Assembly (NCBI GenBank): GCA_029237695.1
Contig: CM055275.1
Span: 3,536,160-3,600,159, forward strand
Source of the DNA: Conchocele bisecta
Lineage: Eukaryota; Mollusca; Bivalvia; Lucinida; Thyasiridae
DNA length: 64,000 nucleotides
Direction: 5' to 3'
Shown here piece by piece: positions 1 through 12,579 of the stretch. Under the pieces are notes generated by a model, which was not told where the DNA came from, ran no database searches, and was given only the letters and a program-made list of their open reading frames with translations. A program made the position numbers and the translations under genes. Each line of letters opens with the position of its first letter. The first letter of the stretch is position 1.

Positions 1-221
1 TAACATACTCCCAGATTCTTCACGTAAACGCATATTAAATGAGTTTTCTTCAAAGTGAGACTAGCGTTCCACATGTAAACTAGCTCATGCTTAGTTAATG
101 TAATTTGTAAGCGCAACATATATACAACTAGAAAAAGTGTTCATAGAACACGGATGCCCCACACATATCTTTGATAGTAAACGAGGAACAAATCCAAGTC
201 CAAAGAGGGGATAATCCATGA
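1..221. other. Flank of the satellite, no gene seen
   Basis: AT-rich sequence before the first recognisable satellite unit. No open frame with protein-like composition and no repeat partner elsewhere in the window was found. Confidence 0.5.
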
Positions 222-1640
222 CCCAGTGGTAGAAGTGAGTATGGGTATCTACAGGAAGGTAACATCATACAATATACGTGTATAGTAGTTCCCCAGTGAG
301 TATGGGTGTCTACAGGAATGTAACATCTCACAATATACGTGTATAGTAGTTCCCCAGTATGTATGGGTGTCTACAGGAAGGTAACATCACACAATATACA
401 TGTATAATAGTTCCCCAGTATGCATGGGTATCTACAGGAAGGTAACATCACACAATATACCTGTATAGTAGTTCCCCAGTAAGTATGTCTGGGTATGTAC
501 AGGAAGGTAACATCACACAATATACATGTATAGTAGTTCCCCAGTATGTATGGGTATCTACAGGAAGGTAACATGTCACAATATACTGCATAGTAGTATT
601 CCCCAGTAGGTATGAGTATCTACAGGAAGGTAACATCACACAATATACGTGCATAGGTAGTTCCCCAGTATGTGTGGGTATCTACAGGAAGGTAACATCA
701 CACAATATACGTGTACAGTAGTTCCCCAGTATGTATGGGTATCTACAGGAAGGTAACATCACACAATATACGTGCATAGGTAGTTCCCCAGTATGTATGG
801 GTATATACAGGAATGTAACATCACACAATATACGTGTATAGTAGTTCCCCAGATTGTATGGGTATCTACAGGAAGGTAACATCACACAATATACGTGTAT
901 AGTTGTTCACAAGTGAGTATGGGTATCTACAGGAAGGTAACATCACACAATATACGTGTATAGTAGTTCACAAGTGAGTATGGGTATCTACAGGAAGGTA
1001 ACATCACACATTATACGTGCATAGTAGTTCCCCAGTGAGTATGGGTATCTACATGAAGGTAACATCACACAATATACGTGTATAGTAGTTCACCAGTATG
1101 TATGGGTGTCTACAGGAATGTAACATCTCACAATATACGTGCATAGTAGTTCCCCAGTATGTATGGGTATCTACATGAAGGTAACATCACTAAATATACG
1201 TGTATAGTAGTTCCCCAGTATGTATGGGTATCTACAGGAAGGTAACATCACACAATATACGTGTATAGTAGTTCCCCAGTATGTATGGGTATCTACAGGA
1301 AGGTGACATCACACAATATACGTGTATAGTAGTTCACAAGTGAGTATGTGTATCTACAGGAAGGTAACATCACACAACATACGTGTATAGTAGTCACAAG
1401 TGAGTATGGGTATCTACAGGAAGGTAACATCACACATTATACGTGTATAGTAGTTCCCCAGTGAGTATGGGTATCTACAGGAAGGTAACATCAGACAATA
1501 TACGTGTATAGTAGTTCCCCAGTATGTATGGGTATCTACAGGAAGGTAACATCACACAATATACGTGTATAGTAGTTCACAAGTGAGTATGGGTATCTAC
1601 AGGAAGGTAACATCACACAATATACGTGTATAGTAGTTCC
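222..1640 (+). repeat. 61-bp satellite array, block 1
   Basis: About 23 head-to-tail copies of a 61-bp unit. Each unit contains TATCTACAGGAAGGTAACAT, then a stretch close to CACACAATATACGTGTATAG, then TAGTTCCCCAGTATGTATGG. Units differ by a few substitutions: CCCCAGTATGT versus CACAAGTGAGT gives two main subtypes. Because 61 is not a multiple of 3, a frame without stops can run through about three units. The many 60-70 residue open frames here, with repeated tyrosine- and cysteine-rich peptides, are by-products of the repeat and not genes. Confidence 0.95.
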
Positions 1641-3041
1641 CTGGGGAACTACTATACACGTATATTGTGTGATGTTACCTTCCTGTAGATACCCACACAT
1701 ACTGGGGAACTACTATACACGTATATTGAGTGATTTTACCTTCCTGTAGATACCCATACATACTGGGGAACTACTATACACGTATATTGAGTGATTTTAC
1801 CTTCCTGTAGATATACATACTGGGGAACTACTATGCACGTATATTGTGAGCTGTTACATTCCTGTAGACACCCATACATACTGGTGAACTACTATACACG
1901 TATATTATGAGCTTGTTACATTCCTGTAGACACCCATACATACTGGTGAACTACTATATACGTATATTGTGAGATGGTACCTTCATGTAGATACCCATAC
2001 TAACTGGGGAACTACTATACACGTATAATGTGTGATGTTACCTTCCTGTAGATACCCATACTCACTTGTGAACTACTATACACGTATATTGTGTGATTTT
2101 ACCTTCATGTAGATACCCATACTAACTGGGGAACTACTATACACGTATAATGTGTGATGTTACCTTCCTGTAGATACCCATACTCACTTGTGAACTACTA
2201 TACACGTATATTGTGTGATGTTACCTTCCTGTAGATACACATACTCACTTGTGAACTACTATACACGTATATTGTGTGATGTTACCTTCCTGTAGATACC
2301 CATACATACTGGGGAACTACTATACACGTATATTGTGTGATGTTACATTCCTGTATATACCCATACATACTGGGGAACTACATATACACGTATATTGTGA
2401 GATGTTACCTTCCTGTAGATACCCATACATACTGGGGAACTACTATACACGTATATTGTGTGATATTACCTTCCTTTAGATGCCCATACATGCTGGGGAA
2501 CTACTATGCAGGTATATTGTGTGATGTTACCTTCCTGTAGATACCCATACATACTGGGGAACTATTATACACGTATATTGTGTGATGTTACCTTCCTGTA
2601 GATACCTATACTCACTGGTGAACTACTATACACGTATATTGTGTGATGTTACCTTCCTGTAGATACCCATACATACTGGGGAACTACTATACACGTATAT
2701 TGTGTGATATTACCTTCCTGTAGATACCCATACAAACTGGGGAACTACTATACACGTATATTGTGTGATGTTACCTTCCTGTAGATACCCATACATACTG
2801 GGGAACTACTATACACGTATATTGTGTGATATTACATTTCTGTAGATACCCATACATACTGGGGAACTACTATACACGTATATTGTGTGATATTACCTTC
2901 CTGTAGATACCCATACATACTGGGGAACTACAATACACGTATATTGTGTGATGTTACCTTCCTGTAGATACCCATACATGCTGGGGAACTACTATACAGG
3001 TATATTGTGTGATGTTATTTTCCTGTAGACACCCATACATA
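1641..3041 (-). repeat. 61-bp satellite array, inverted block
   Basis: The same 61-bp unit in the opposite orientation, about 23 copies. The left junction is palindromic: TAGTTCCC is followed directly by the reversed TGGGGAACTA. The right junction lies between CACCCATACATAC and GTCTACAGGAAGG. With block 1 it forms an inverted repeat with arms of about 1.4 kb that could fold into a very long hairpin. Confidence 0.93.
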
Positions 3042-6000
3042 CGTCTACAGGAAGGTAACATCACACAATATACGTGTACAGTAGTTCCCCAGTATGTATA
3101 GGTATCTACAGGAAGGTAACATCACACAATATACGTGCATAGGTAGTTCCCCAGTATGTATGGGTATATACAGGAATGTAACATCACACAATATACGTGT
3201 ATAGTAGTTCCCCAGTGAGTATTGGTATCTACAGGAAGGTAAAATCACACAATATACGTGTATAGTAGTTCCACAGTATGTATGGGTATCTACAGGAAGG
3301 TAACATCTCTCAATATACGTTTATAGTAGTTCCCCAGTATGTATTGGTATGTACAGGAAGGTAACATCACACAATATACGTGTATAGTAGTTCACAAGTG
3401 AGTATGGGTATCTACAGGAAGGTAACATCACACAATATGCGTGTATAGTAGTTCACCAGTATGTATGGGTGTCTACAGGAATGTAGCATCTCACAATATG
3501 CGTGTATAGTAGTTCCCCAGTATGTATGGGTATCTACAGGAAGGTAACATCACACAATATACGTGCATAGGTAGTTCCCCAGTATGTATGGGTATATACA
3601 GGAATGTAACATCACACAATATACGTGTATAGTAGTTCCCCAGATTGTATGGGTATCTACAGGAAGGTAACATCACACAATATACGTGTATAGTTGTTCA
3701 CAAGTGAGTATGGGTATCTACAGGAAGGTAACATCACACAATATACGTGTATAGTAGTTCAAGTGAGTATGGGTATCTACAGGAAAGGTAACATCACACA
3801 TTATCGTGCATAGTAGTTCCCCAGTGGAGTATGGGTATCTACATGAAGGTAACATCACAAAAATAATACGTGTATAGTAGTTCACCAGTATGTATGGGTG
3901 TCTACAGGAATGTAACATCTCACAATATACGTGCATTAGTAGTTCCCCAGTATGTATGGTTATATACATGAAGGTAACATCACTAAATATCGTGTATAGT
4001 AGTTCTCCAGTATGTATGGGTATCTACAGGAAGGTAACATCACACAATATACGGGTATAGTTAGTTCCCAGTATGTATGGGTATCTACAGGAAGGTAACA
4101 TCACACAATATACGTGTATAGTAGTTCACAAGTGAGTATGTGTCTACAGGAATGTAACATCTCACAATATACGTGTATAGTAGGTTCCCAGTATGTATGG
4201 TGTCTACAGGAAGGTAACATCACACAATATACATGTATAATAGTTCCCCAGTATGCATGGGTATCTACAGGAAGGTAACATCACACAATATACCTGTATA
4301 GTAGTTCCCCAGTAAGTATGTCTGGGTATGTACAGGAAGGTAACATCACACAATATACATGTATAGTAGTTCCCCAGTATGTATGGGTATCTACAGGAAG
4401 GTAACATGTCACAATATACGTGCATAGTAGTTCCCCAGTAGGTATGAGTATCTACAGGAAGGTAACATCACACAATATACGTGCATAGGTAGTTCCCCAG
4501 TATGTGTGGGTATCTACAGGAAGGTAACATCACACAATATACGTGTACAGTAGTTCCCCAGTATGTATGGGTATCTACAGGAAGGTAACATCACACAATA
4601 TACGTGCATAGGTAGTTCCCCAGTATGTATGGGTATATACAGGAATGTAACATCACACAATATACGTGTATAGTAGTTCCCCAGATTGTATGGGTATCTA
4701 CAGGAAGGTAACATCACACAATATACGTGTATAGTTGTTCACAAGTGAGTATGGGTAATCTACAGGAAGGTAACATCACAATATACGTGTATAGTAGTTC
4801 ACAAGTGAGTATGGGTATCTACAGGAAGGTAACATCACACATTATACTGCATAGTAGTTCCCCAGTGAGTATGGGTATCTACATGAAGGTAACATCACAC
4901 AATATACGTGTATAGTAGTTCACCTAGTATGTGGGTGTCTACAGGAATGTAACATCTCACAATATACGTGCATAGTAGTTCCCCAGTATGTATGGGTATC
5001 TACAGGAAGGTAACATCACTAAATATACGTGTATAGTAGTTCCCCAGTATGTATGGGTATCTACAGGAAGGTAACATCACACAATATACGTGTATAGTAG
5101 TTCCCCAGTATGTTTGGGTATCTACAGGAAGGTAACATCTCACAATATACGTGTATAGGTAGTTCCCCAGTATGTATGGGTATATACAGGAAGGTAACAT
5201 CACACAATATACGTGTATAGTAGTTCCCCAGTATGTATTGGTATCTACAGGAAGGTGACATCACACAATATACGTGTATAGTAGTTCACAAGTGAGTATG
5301 TGTATCTACAGGAAGGTAACATCACACAACATACGTGTATAGTAGTTCACAAGTGAGTATGGGTATCTACAGGAAGGTAACATCACACATTATACGTGTA
5401 TAGTAGTTCCCCAGTGAGTATGGGTATCTACAGGAAGGTAACATCAGACAATATACGTGTATAGTAGTTCCCCAGTATGTATGGGTATCTACAGGAAGGT
5501 AACATCACACAATATACGTGTATAGTAGTTCACAAGTGAGTATGGGTATCTACAGGAAGGTAACATCACACAATATAGATTTTTTTTTTTTTTTTTTTTT
5601 TCGTATAGTAGTTTCCCCAGTATGTTTGGGTATCTACAGGAAGGTAACATCTCACAATATACGTGTATAGGTAGTTCCCCAGTATGTATGGGTATATACA
5701 GGAATGTAACATCACACAATATACGTGTATAGTAATTCCCCAGTATGTATGGGTATCTACAGGAAGGTAACATCACACAATATACGTGCATAGTAGTTCA
5801 CCAGTATGTATGGGTGTCTACAGGAATGTAACAGCTCACAATTATTGTATAAGTAGTTCACCAGTGTATGGGTGTCACGGGAATGTAACATTCACAATTT
5901 ACCGGGTTAATTAGTAGTTCCCCAGTAGTATGGGTGTCTACAGGAAAATTAACATCACAACATCCTCCCCACATATACTGTAATAGTAGTTCCCAGGTAT

Positions 6001-7411
6001 GTATGGGTATCTACAGGAAGGTAAAAAATCAACAATATACGTGTTTTGTAGGAAATTCCCAGGTTTATGTATGGGTATCTACAGGAAAGTAAACACACAA
6101 ATTTACGTGTATAGTAGTTTCCCCAGTATGTTATGGGTATCTACAGAGTAACATCACACAATATACGTGATAGTAGTTCCCAGTAGTATGGTATCTACAG
6201 GAAGTAACATCACACAATATACGTGTATAGTAGTTCCCCAGTTTGTATGGGTATCTACAGGAAAGGTAATATCACAATATACGTGTATAGTAGTTCCCCA
6301 GTATGGGTATGGGTAAAGGTATTTTTGAAAATTAACTAGTCACACATACGTAGTATAGTATCCCCAGTGATTATTCTAAAATTACAGGAATGGTTAACAT
6401 CACACAATATACGGATAGTAGTCACCAGTGTATGGGTTACAGAAAGGTAACCATCAACACAATATACGTGTATAATAGTTCCCCAGTATGGTGTATTCTA
6501 CAGGGAATTGGTAACATCACACAATATACCTGCATAAGGTATCCCCAGCATGGTTATGGGCAATCTAAAGGAAAGGTAATATCACACAATATACGTGAAT
6601 AGTAGTTCCCCAGTAATGTATGGGTATCTCAGGAAGGTAACATCACACAATATACCTGCATAGTAGTTCCCCAGCATGTATGGGCATCTAAAGGAAGGTA
6701 ATATCACACAATATACGTGTATAGTAGTTCCCCAGTATGTATGGGTATCTACAGGCAAAGGTAACATCACACAATATACGTGTATAGTAGTTCCCCAGTA
6801 TGTATGGGATAGTCTACAGTTTTGTAAGGTACATCACACACAATATACGTGTATAGTAGTTCCCCAGTTTATAGTATGGGTATCTACAGGAAGGTAACAT
6901 CACTCAATATACGTGGTATAGTAGTTCCCCAGTATGTATGGGTATCTACAGGAGGTAATGATCACACAATATACGTGTATAAGTAAGTTACACCCCCAGT
7001 ATGTATGGGTACTCTACAGGAAGTAGAACATCTACACAATATACGTGTATATGTAGTTCCCCAGTATGTATGAGGGTATATACAGGAATGTAACATCACA
7101 CATATACAATATACGTTATAGTAGTTCCCCAGTATGTATGGGTATCTACAGGAAGGTAACATCACACAATATACGTGTATAGTAGTTCACAAGTGAGTAT
7201 GTGTATCTACAGGAAGGTAACATCACACAATATACGTGTATAGTAGTTCACAAGTGAGTATGGGTATCTACAGGAAGGTAACATCAAACAATATACGTGT
7301 ATAGTAGTTCACCATTATGTATGGGTGTCTACAGGAATGTAACATCACACAATATACGTGTATAGTAGTTCCCCAGTATGTATGGGTGTCTACAGGGAGG
7401 TAACATCACAC
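3042..7411 (+). repeat. 61-bp satellite array, block 2
   Basis: Roughly 70 further units in the first orientation. Unit variants between about 371 and 1630 reappear in the same order between about 4204 and 5577, including the rare variants ATACATGTATAATAG, CACAACATACG and CAGACAATATACG. This shows a higher-order duplication more than 1.2 kb long. A further partial copy of the same order is visible from about 3491. The stretch 5840-7130 is much more degenerate. Confidence 0.93.
5580..5601 (+). repeat. 22-nt poly-T inside the satellite
   Basis: An uninterrupted run of T splits one satellite unit; normal unit sequence resumes on both sides. It could be a slippage expansion, the tail of a reversed retro-insertion with no body left, or a read artefact. 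Confidence 0.8.
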
Positions 7412-7515
7412 AGGAGAAGAATTCACATAAGTGTAAAAGCTTGTTTTCTAATCCTGTTCTCAATTGTATGTATATATATATCACTTGCCACAACTTGAAA
7501 TAAATATTGTTTAAA
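7412..7515. other. Non-satellite insert within the array
   Basis: About 104 bp with no similarity to the 61-bp unit. It starts near AGGAGAAGAATTC and ends near GTTTAAAC, and contains an ATATATATAT run and an AATAAA-like stretch. Satellite resumes on both sides within a unit. No coding potential or partner repeat was seen. Confidence 0.7.
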
Positions 7516-8335
7516 CTAACATCACACAATATACCTGTATAGTAGTTCCCCAGCATGTATGGGTATCTGCAGGAAGGAAACATCACACAATATACGTGTA
7601 TAGCAGTATGTATGGGTATCTACAGGAAGTTAACATCACACAATATACGTGTATAGTAGTTCCCCAGTATGTATGGGTATCTACAGGAAGGTAACATCAC
7701 ACAATATACGTGTATAGTAGTTCCCCAGTATGTATGGGTATCTACAGGAAGGTAACATCACTCAATTTACCTGTATAGTAGTTCCCCAGTTTGTATGGGT
7801 ATCTATAGGAAGGTAATATCACACAATATACGTGTATAGTAGTTCCCAAGTATGTATGGGTATCTACAGGAAGGTAACATCACACAATATACGTGTATAG
7901 TAGTTCACCAGTGAGTATAGGTATCTACAGGAAGGTAACATCACACAATATACGTGTATAGTAGTTCCCCAGTATGTATGGGTATCTACAGGAAGGTAAC
8001 ACCACACAATATACGTGTATAGTAGTTCCCCAGTATGTATGGGTATCTACAGGAAGGTAACATCACACAATATACGTGTATAGTAGTTCCCCAGTATGTA
8101 TGGGTATCTACAGGAAGGTAACATCACACAATATACGTGTATAGTAGTTCCCCAGTATGTATGGGTATCTACAGGAAGGTAACATCACACAATATCCGTG
8201 TATAGTAGTTCCCCAGTATGTATGGGTATCTACAGGAAGGTAACATCACACAATATACGTGCATAGTAGTTCCCCAGTATGTATGGGTATCTACAGGAAG
8301 GTAACATCACACAATATACATGTATAGTAGTTCTG
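7516..8335 (+). repeat. 61-bp satellite array, block 3
   Basis: About 13 comparatively homogeneous units of the same 61-bp repeat. The last units (after about 8300) lose similarity gradually, marking the array edge. Confidence 0.92.
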
Positions 8336-8429
8336 CATTGTGTATGTGTATCTACTGGACGTAAACATAACAGTATCCATGTAAAGTTTTTCTCCAGTGA
8401 GTACGTGTGTACACTTTACCCAAATGTTC

Positions 8430-8705
8430 AAGTACATGTACATGTACAAATGGGGTGAAAATCCCAAAATCAGAATTGAATATTTACAATAAAAAGACCA
8501 TATATTCAGCCCTGAAATCATAATGATCCTGATCTGATGCCAGGTCCTCGCCACACCAGAATCACTTGGCCCTCTCCCAACAGCAGCAGGATCAGTAATA
8601 ATCTTACTACTTTCATAATGGGCAATAACCCAATTCAACTCACAGGTAACAAAAAGAGCCAAAAACGTACCTGATTTACACCATCGCATTCGCCCGACCA
8701 ACCAC
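8430..8705 (-). repeat. Dispersed SINE-like repeat, copy 1
   Basis: It shares an extended block with 12655-12905: TATTTACAATAAAAAGAC, then a CTGATCTGATGCCAGGTCC segment, then CATAATGGGCAATAACCCAA. A diverged reverse copy lies at 41195-41520. No protein frame is conserved between copies, which argues for a non-coding dispersed repeat. Confidence 0.7.
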
Positions 8706-9114
8706 CCACTACAGAAAATGTAACATACTTTTCACGGCATGGGGTTAACAAAAACCGGGGGTTACAAAAACCGTTGACGTACGCTCAAGTTTTTGTAAAA
8801 CCCCGGTTGTTGTAACCCCACATATTAATATTGCGATACATGAACTATGATTGCTTCAAACCTTAAATAATGTATGTTTTGACCTGACCCGAAGCTCCTA
8901 GTTCGATACTCAAGCCTTGGGCGGTGGCCGAGTGCAATTGTATAACCTTTGTATACACTACAGACGCGTGACAGAAAATGTAATAGACTTTTCAATGTAC
9001 ATGGTTTGCAAAACCCGGGAGGTTACAAAACCGTTGACGTACTCGCCGATTTTTGTACCCCCCCCCCCCCCGGATTTTGTAACCCAAATAGTAATGTAAA
9101 CTTCTCCCTTTTCC
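8706..9114. repeat. Duplicated 110-bp segment with C-tract
   Basis: Two related segments, about 8713-8822 and 8973-9084. Both carry AGAAAATGTAA, a CTTTTCA block, CCGTTGACGTAC and a GTTTTTGTA-type arm followed by TTGTAACCC. Each can fold on itself around the ACGT centre. The second has a run of 14 or more C. Confidence 0.55.
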
Positions 9115-9190
9115 CGAACTTGCATTCTTTGACCTCCTCTATTACATCGCCATGGCGATGTAATAGAGGAGGTCAAAGAATGCAAGTTCG
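9115..9190. repeat. Perfect 76-bp palindrome
   Basis: The sequence reads identically on both strands about a CCATGG centre at 9152/9153, with arms from CGAACTTGCATTC inward to ATTACATCGC. There is no mismatch and no spacer. Confidence 0.9.
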
Positions 9191-10165
9191 ATCCGTTATA
9201 ACAGTTTATACTCCGTGATAATGGTACATATAGGTGCCGTGTGTTCTGCCACCATCCTACATAGTATTATACACCGGTGAACACGATAATCGGATATAAC
9301 CATGCTGGGAATTACGTCCTTACAAGTCGCCTGATGACCTTTACAATTCACCCTGAAATATATAAATGTAGGAAAACGCCCTAAGTAACGTAGAACACAC
9401 GAGCACGAACACATACATGAACACGGTACAGACATATAACAATATTTACAATACAGGTACACTTGTAACATGGCACAGTACACTGCACTGACACATGTGA
9501 CACAGTGAAATGGCAACATTGAATACTTAAGACACTGGTGTTGCTTGCTGGGTCTGACAAGGTAATTATGAGCTTAGCATAGTTACACATATAATTATCT
9601 AGTGGTCAGTCACCTTAACATTGACACAGATATCTGGGCACTGTGTAAACACACAAAACGTACGAATAAACATAAACCCACATGTACAATTTCATCAACC
9701 AGAATGATGGATCTGGGTGTACAACGCTCTCCACCTCTCTCGTCCACTGGCTACTCGCTGTCTGTTCTCTCTCAGTGATGTGAGTACTAGAAGTGTATTA
9801 TACTTGTCAAGTGACATGCATGCATCAATCGGAAGTGAAGTGTGTGCATTTCAAGCATTTGTATAACGCACCATTTCGGAATGTCAAATGTAAACAATTA
9901 CATTTCGAAGTCATTTACACACAATTCCGACTACGCGTATCGACCGAAACCCATTGCAATTCAAACCATTTGACATATTAAAAGGATACAATAGTTCATG
10001 AACCAATTCTTACCAACATAAACTTGTAAAACAGTAAAACATCTTGCCGTCAGAGAATTTGAACTTCGCTCACCAAACTCTCGTGAAAAACTACACAGAA
10101 ACCAACAATCTCTAAGGGACATAACTCCAGGCTGACTACTCGACGAAAATACGAAATGACATATC
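9191..10165. other. Unassigned sequence, no gene seen
   Basis: Open frames here (up to about 130 codons on the minus strand) are cysteine-rich and low-complexity, or span repeat DNA. No conserved motif or splice-bounded exon was recognised. Confidence 0.4.
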
Positions 10166-10435
10166 AATATTTGCTGAAATATTTGGCAAACTGTACATCG
10201 TAACGGTGCTGTATAGCAGGTGCGTGTGACGTATATTACCCACCGTCCAATGGAATGTCCGCAGATTAAGCCAGTTACATGATGACTGTATACTAGTAAG
10301 GTTTCAATATTTGCTGAAATATTTGGGAAACTGTACATCGAAAAGGTGCTAAATAGCACGTGTACTTGACGTACAAAATCCGCCGTGTGGTAGAATGTCC
10401 GTGAAACAAGCCAACAACATGATATACCATTCCAC
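10166..10435. repeat. Two-copy tandem repeat of about 140 bp
   Basis: CAATATTTGCTGAAATATTT with a following AACTGTACATCG block occurs at about 10165 and again at about 10304. Each is followed by a diverged GGTGCT...TAGCA(G/C)GTG...GACGTA segment and GGAATGTCCG/AGAATGTCCG. Confidence 0.75.
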
Positions 10436-10689
10436 TGCGGACGTGCCTTGTGGTAAGTGATTGCGGAAGGTCACTGTGTACTGTGGGTCGTAACGGACAT
10501 TATCGTGACGATATAATGAATGTTTAGTTGTTTACAACTTTATATTTCGTTAGTTCGCTCGCGTAGAGATGAAAATTACGAAATGCTGTTCCTTCGTTTC
10601 TAGCTACGCGGAGCACAGGCACTGTGTGGTATGAACGAGAAAAGCCTCTTTGAATCAATCCCAATTTAATTATGTTATTAAATATAGCA

Positions 10690-11560
10690 ATGTTAAATGT
10701 AGCAAGAACGTGGTACAACGTGACTACAACGTGGCATAAACGTGACAGAACGTGGTAACCACGTAGCAAGAACATTGCACAACGTGACTACAACGTGGCA
10801 GAAACGTGACATAATGTGGTAACCACGTAGCAAGAACATGGTACAACGTGGCTACAACGTGGCAGAAACGTGACAGAACGTGGTAGCCATATAGCAAGAA
10901 CATGACACAACGCGGTACAACGTGGCTACAACGTAGCAAAAACGTGAAAGAACGTGGTAACCACGTAGTAAGAACATGGTACAACGTAGTACAACGTGGC
11001 TACAACGTAGCAAAAATGTGAAAGAACGTGGTAACCACGTAGCAAGAACATGGTTCAACGTCGTACAATGTGACTACAACGTAGCAAGAACGAAGTAACC
11101 ACGTAGTAATAACATGGCACAATGCGGTACAACATGCTACAACGTAGCAGAAACGTTACAGAACGCGGTAACCACATAGCAAGAAGATGGCACAACGTAG
11201 CAACAACGTGCAGGCAATCCTTCCATCTATGCATGGTAATTCCCCAGCCATAGTGCCACGTTTTGGCCACGCTGTTGTGCCCCTCTTCAGACACCCACGA
11301 TTTGCATATTTTTGAAGGGCTATGCCTCGCCGCTGGCAAGCTCTAGCATCGCTGTCGCCACGTTGTTGCTACGTTGTAGCCACGGTTTGCCTTGCTGAAG
11401 CAGAGCATATCGTAGCGCATCACAACGTGGCAAAAACGTAGCACCACATCGTACAACGTAGTACAACGTAGCATAACACAGCTCGCAACGTAGTACAACG
11501 TATTACAACGTATCCTAGCGTGACACACGTGGGTGCAACGAGGTCATAACGTAACATATC
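10690..11560. repeat. ACGT-rich minisatellite
   Basis: An irregular tandem array built from short modules of the form ACAACGTGG, AAACGTGAC and AACGTGGTAACCACGTAGC. The longer module recurs every 60-80 bp and is itself near-palindromic. The array reverses orientation around 11230-11390, where a reversed stretch gives GCCACGTTGTTGCTACG. Long open frames on the minus strand are repeat by-products. Related ACGT modules continue more sparsely to about 12010. Confidence 0.85.
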
Positions 11561-12010
11561 GCATCACTACGTGTCAACAAACGCAATATAACGTATCAAC
11601 CGGCGAGACGCGTTATGTTCACGTTATGTCACGTTATTGCCCCGTTACTGTGACGTTATAGTACGTTGTGAGGAAAAGCCAGCGAAGTTTGAACACGTTC
11701 ATGAACACGAATTTTGAACATGTCCAAAATTAAAATTTCCAGTTCACGCTTTGTCAAGTTTTAGCCACGCTGTTCCACGTTTGCTCACGTTGTAGCTACA
11801 TTATGCCACGTTAGTGGCGGCCAAAACGTGAACTGGAATATTTAATTTAAGACATGTTTAAAATTCGCTAGCGTTTCCACACAACGTACTACAACGTGGC
11901 AACAACGTGACAAGAACGTGGTACAACGTAGTTACAACGTAGCAAAAGCGTGACAGCACTTGAACAGAACGCTTCCCGTCGGTCGCTACGTTCTGTTGCG
12001 TTTGTTGACA

Positions 12011-12579
12011 CGTTGTTGACATGCGTGACAAAAAGCTGCAATTTCGATCCTACGCTGCTATGCTGTGTAGAGAAAGCAACTTTACATTTCTTTATTTCTT
12101 TTCTACATCGCCTAAATATGAAACTTGTGTACAACTTTATTGTCGTTACTTCGTTTCTAGCTCACGTAGAGACAATAAGATAGAGATATTACGAACATTA
12201 AATTTCGTTCCTTCGTTTCTGCATCACGCATAAACAAAAATTGAAATTCTTAATTTTCCTCTTTGCGCTTCGCAACGTAATTTGTGATTATTAACTTCGT
12301 CTCTATGCCGCGCAGAAACGAATTTCGAGATTCTTAATGTTCGTCTCTACACCACCGCCTGCATTACTCTTGCCAAGATGTCAACGTTTCTGGACATGCA
12401 TTGGCAATACCAACTCGCAATCAAGCAGTTTGATTGGTTGCTCCTGAGCTGTAGCACAGCTAAGGCTCACCCAATAAAGCTGCTTGCTTTCAAGAACAAT
12501 ATTCAAGTATTTGTTAATAGATACATTGACGCATATTGACAAGATTATCTCAGTTGGTGGTGTACATGATGCATAATCG
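12011..12579. other. Decayed repeat-rich spacer
   Basis: It contains loosely repeated TTCGTTCCTTCGTTTCT and TTTCGAGATTCTTAA-type modules to about 12350. A small inverted repeat follows near 12420-12500 around CTGAGCTGTAGCACAGCTAAG. No gene was recognised. Confidence 0.45.

Noticed and set aside
128..8335. Many 60-100 residue open frames with repeated MLPSCRYPY- and ILCDVTFL-like peptides
   Set aside because: They are translations of the 61-bp satellite in shifting frames and stop or restart with each unit variant. There is no start context, and composition follows the repeat.
222..8335. A CRISPR-like array
   Set aside because: Units are 61 bp with no unique spacers between conserved repeats, variation is spread across the unit, and the genome is eukaryotic.
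8291..8701. 136-codon minus-strand open frame
   Set aside because: It runs from satellite edge through the dispersed repeat shared with 12655-12905, and the frame is not conserved in the other copy.
10524..11340. Minus-strand frames with HVLATWLPRSFTFLLR-like repeats
   Set aside because: They follow the ACGT minisatellite exactly and change frame with unit length.
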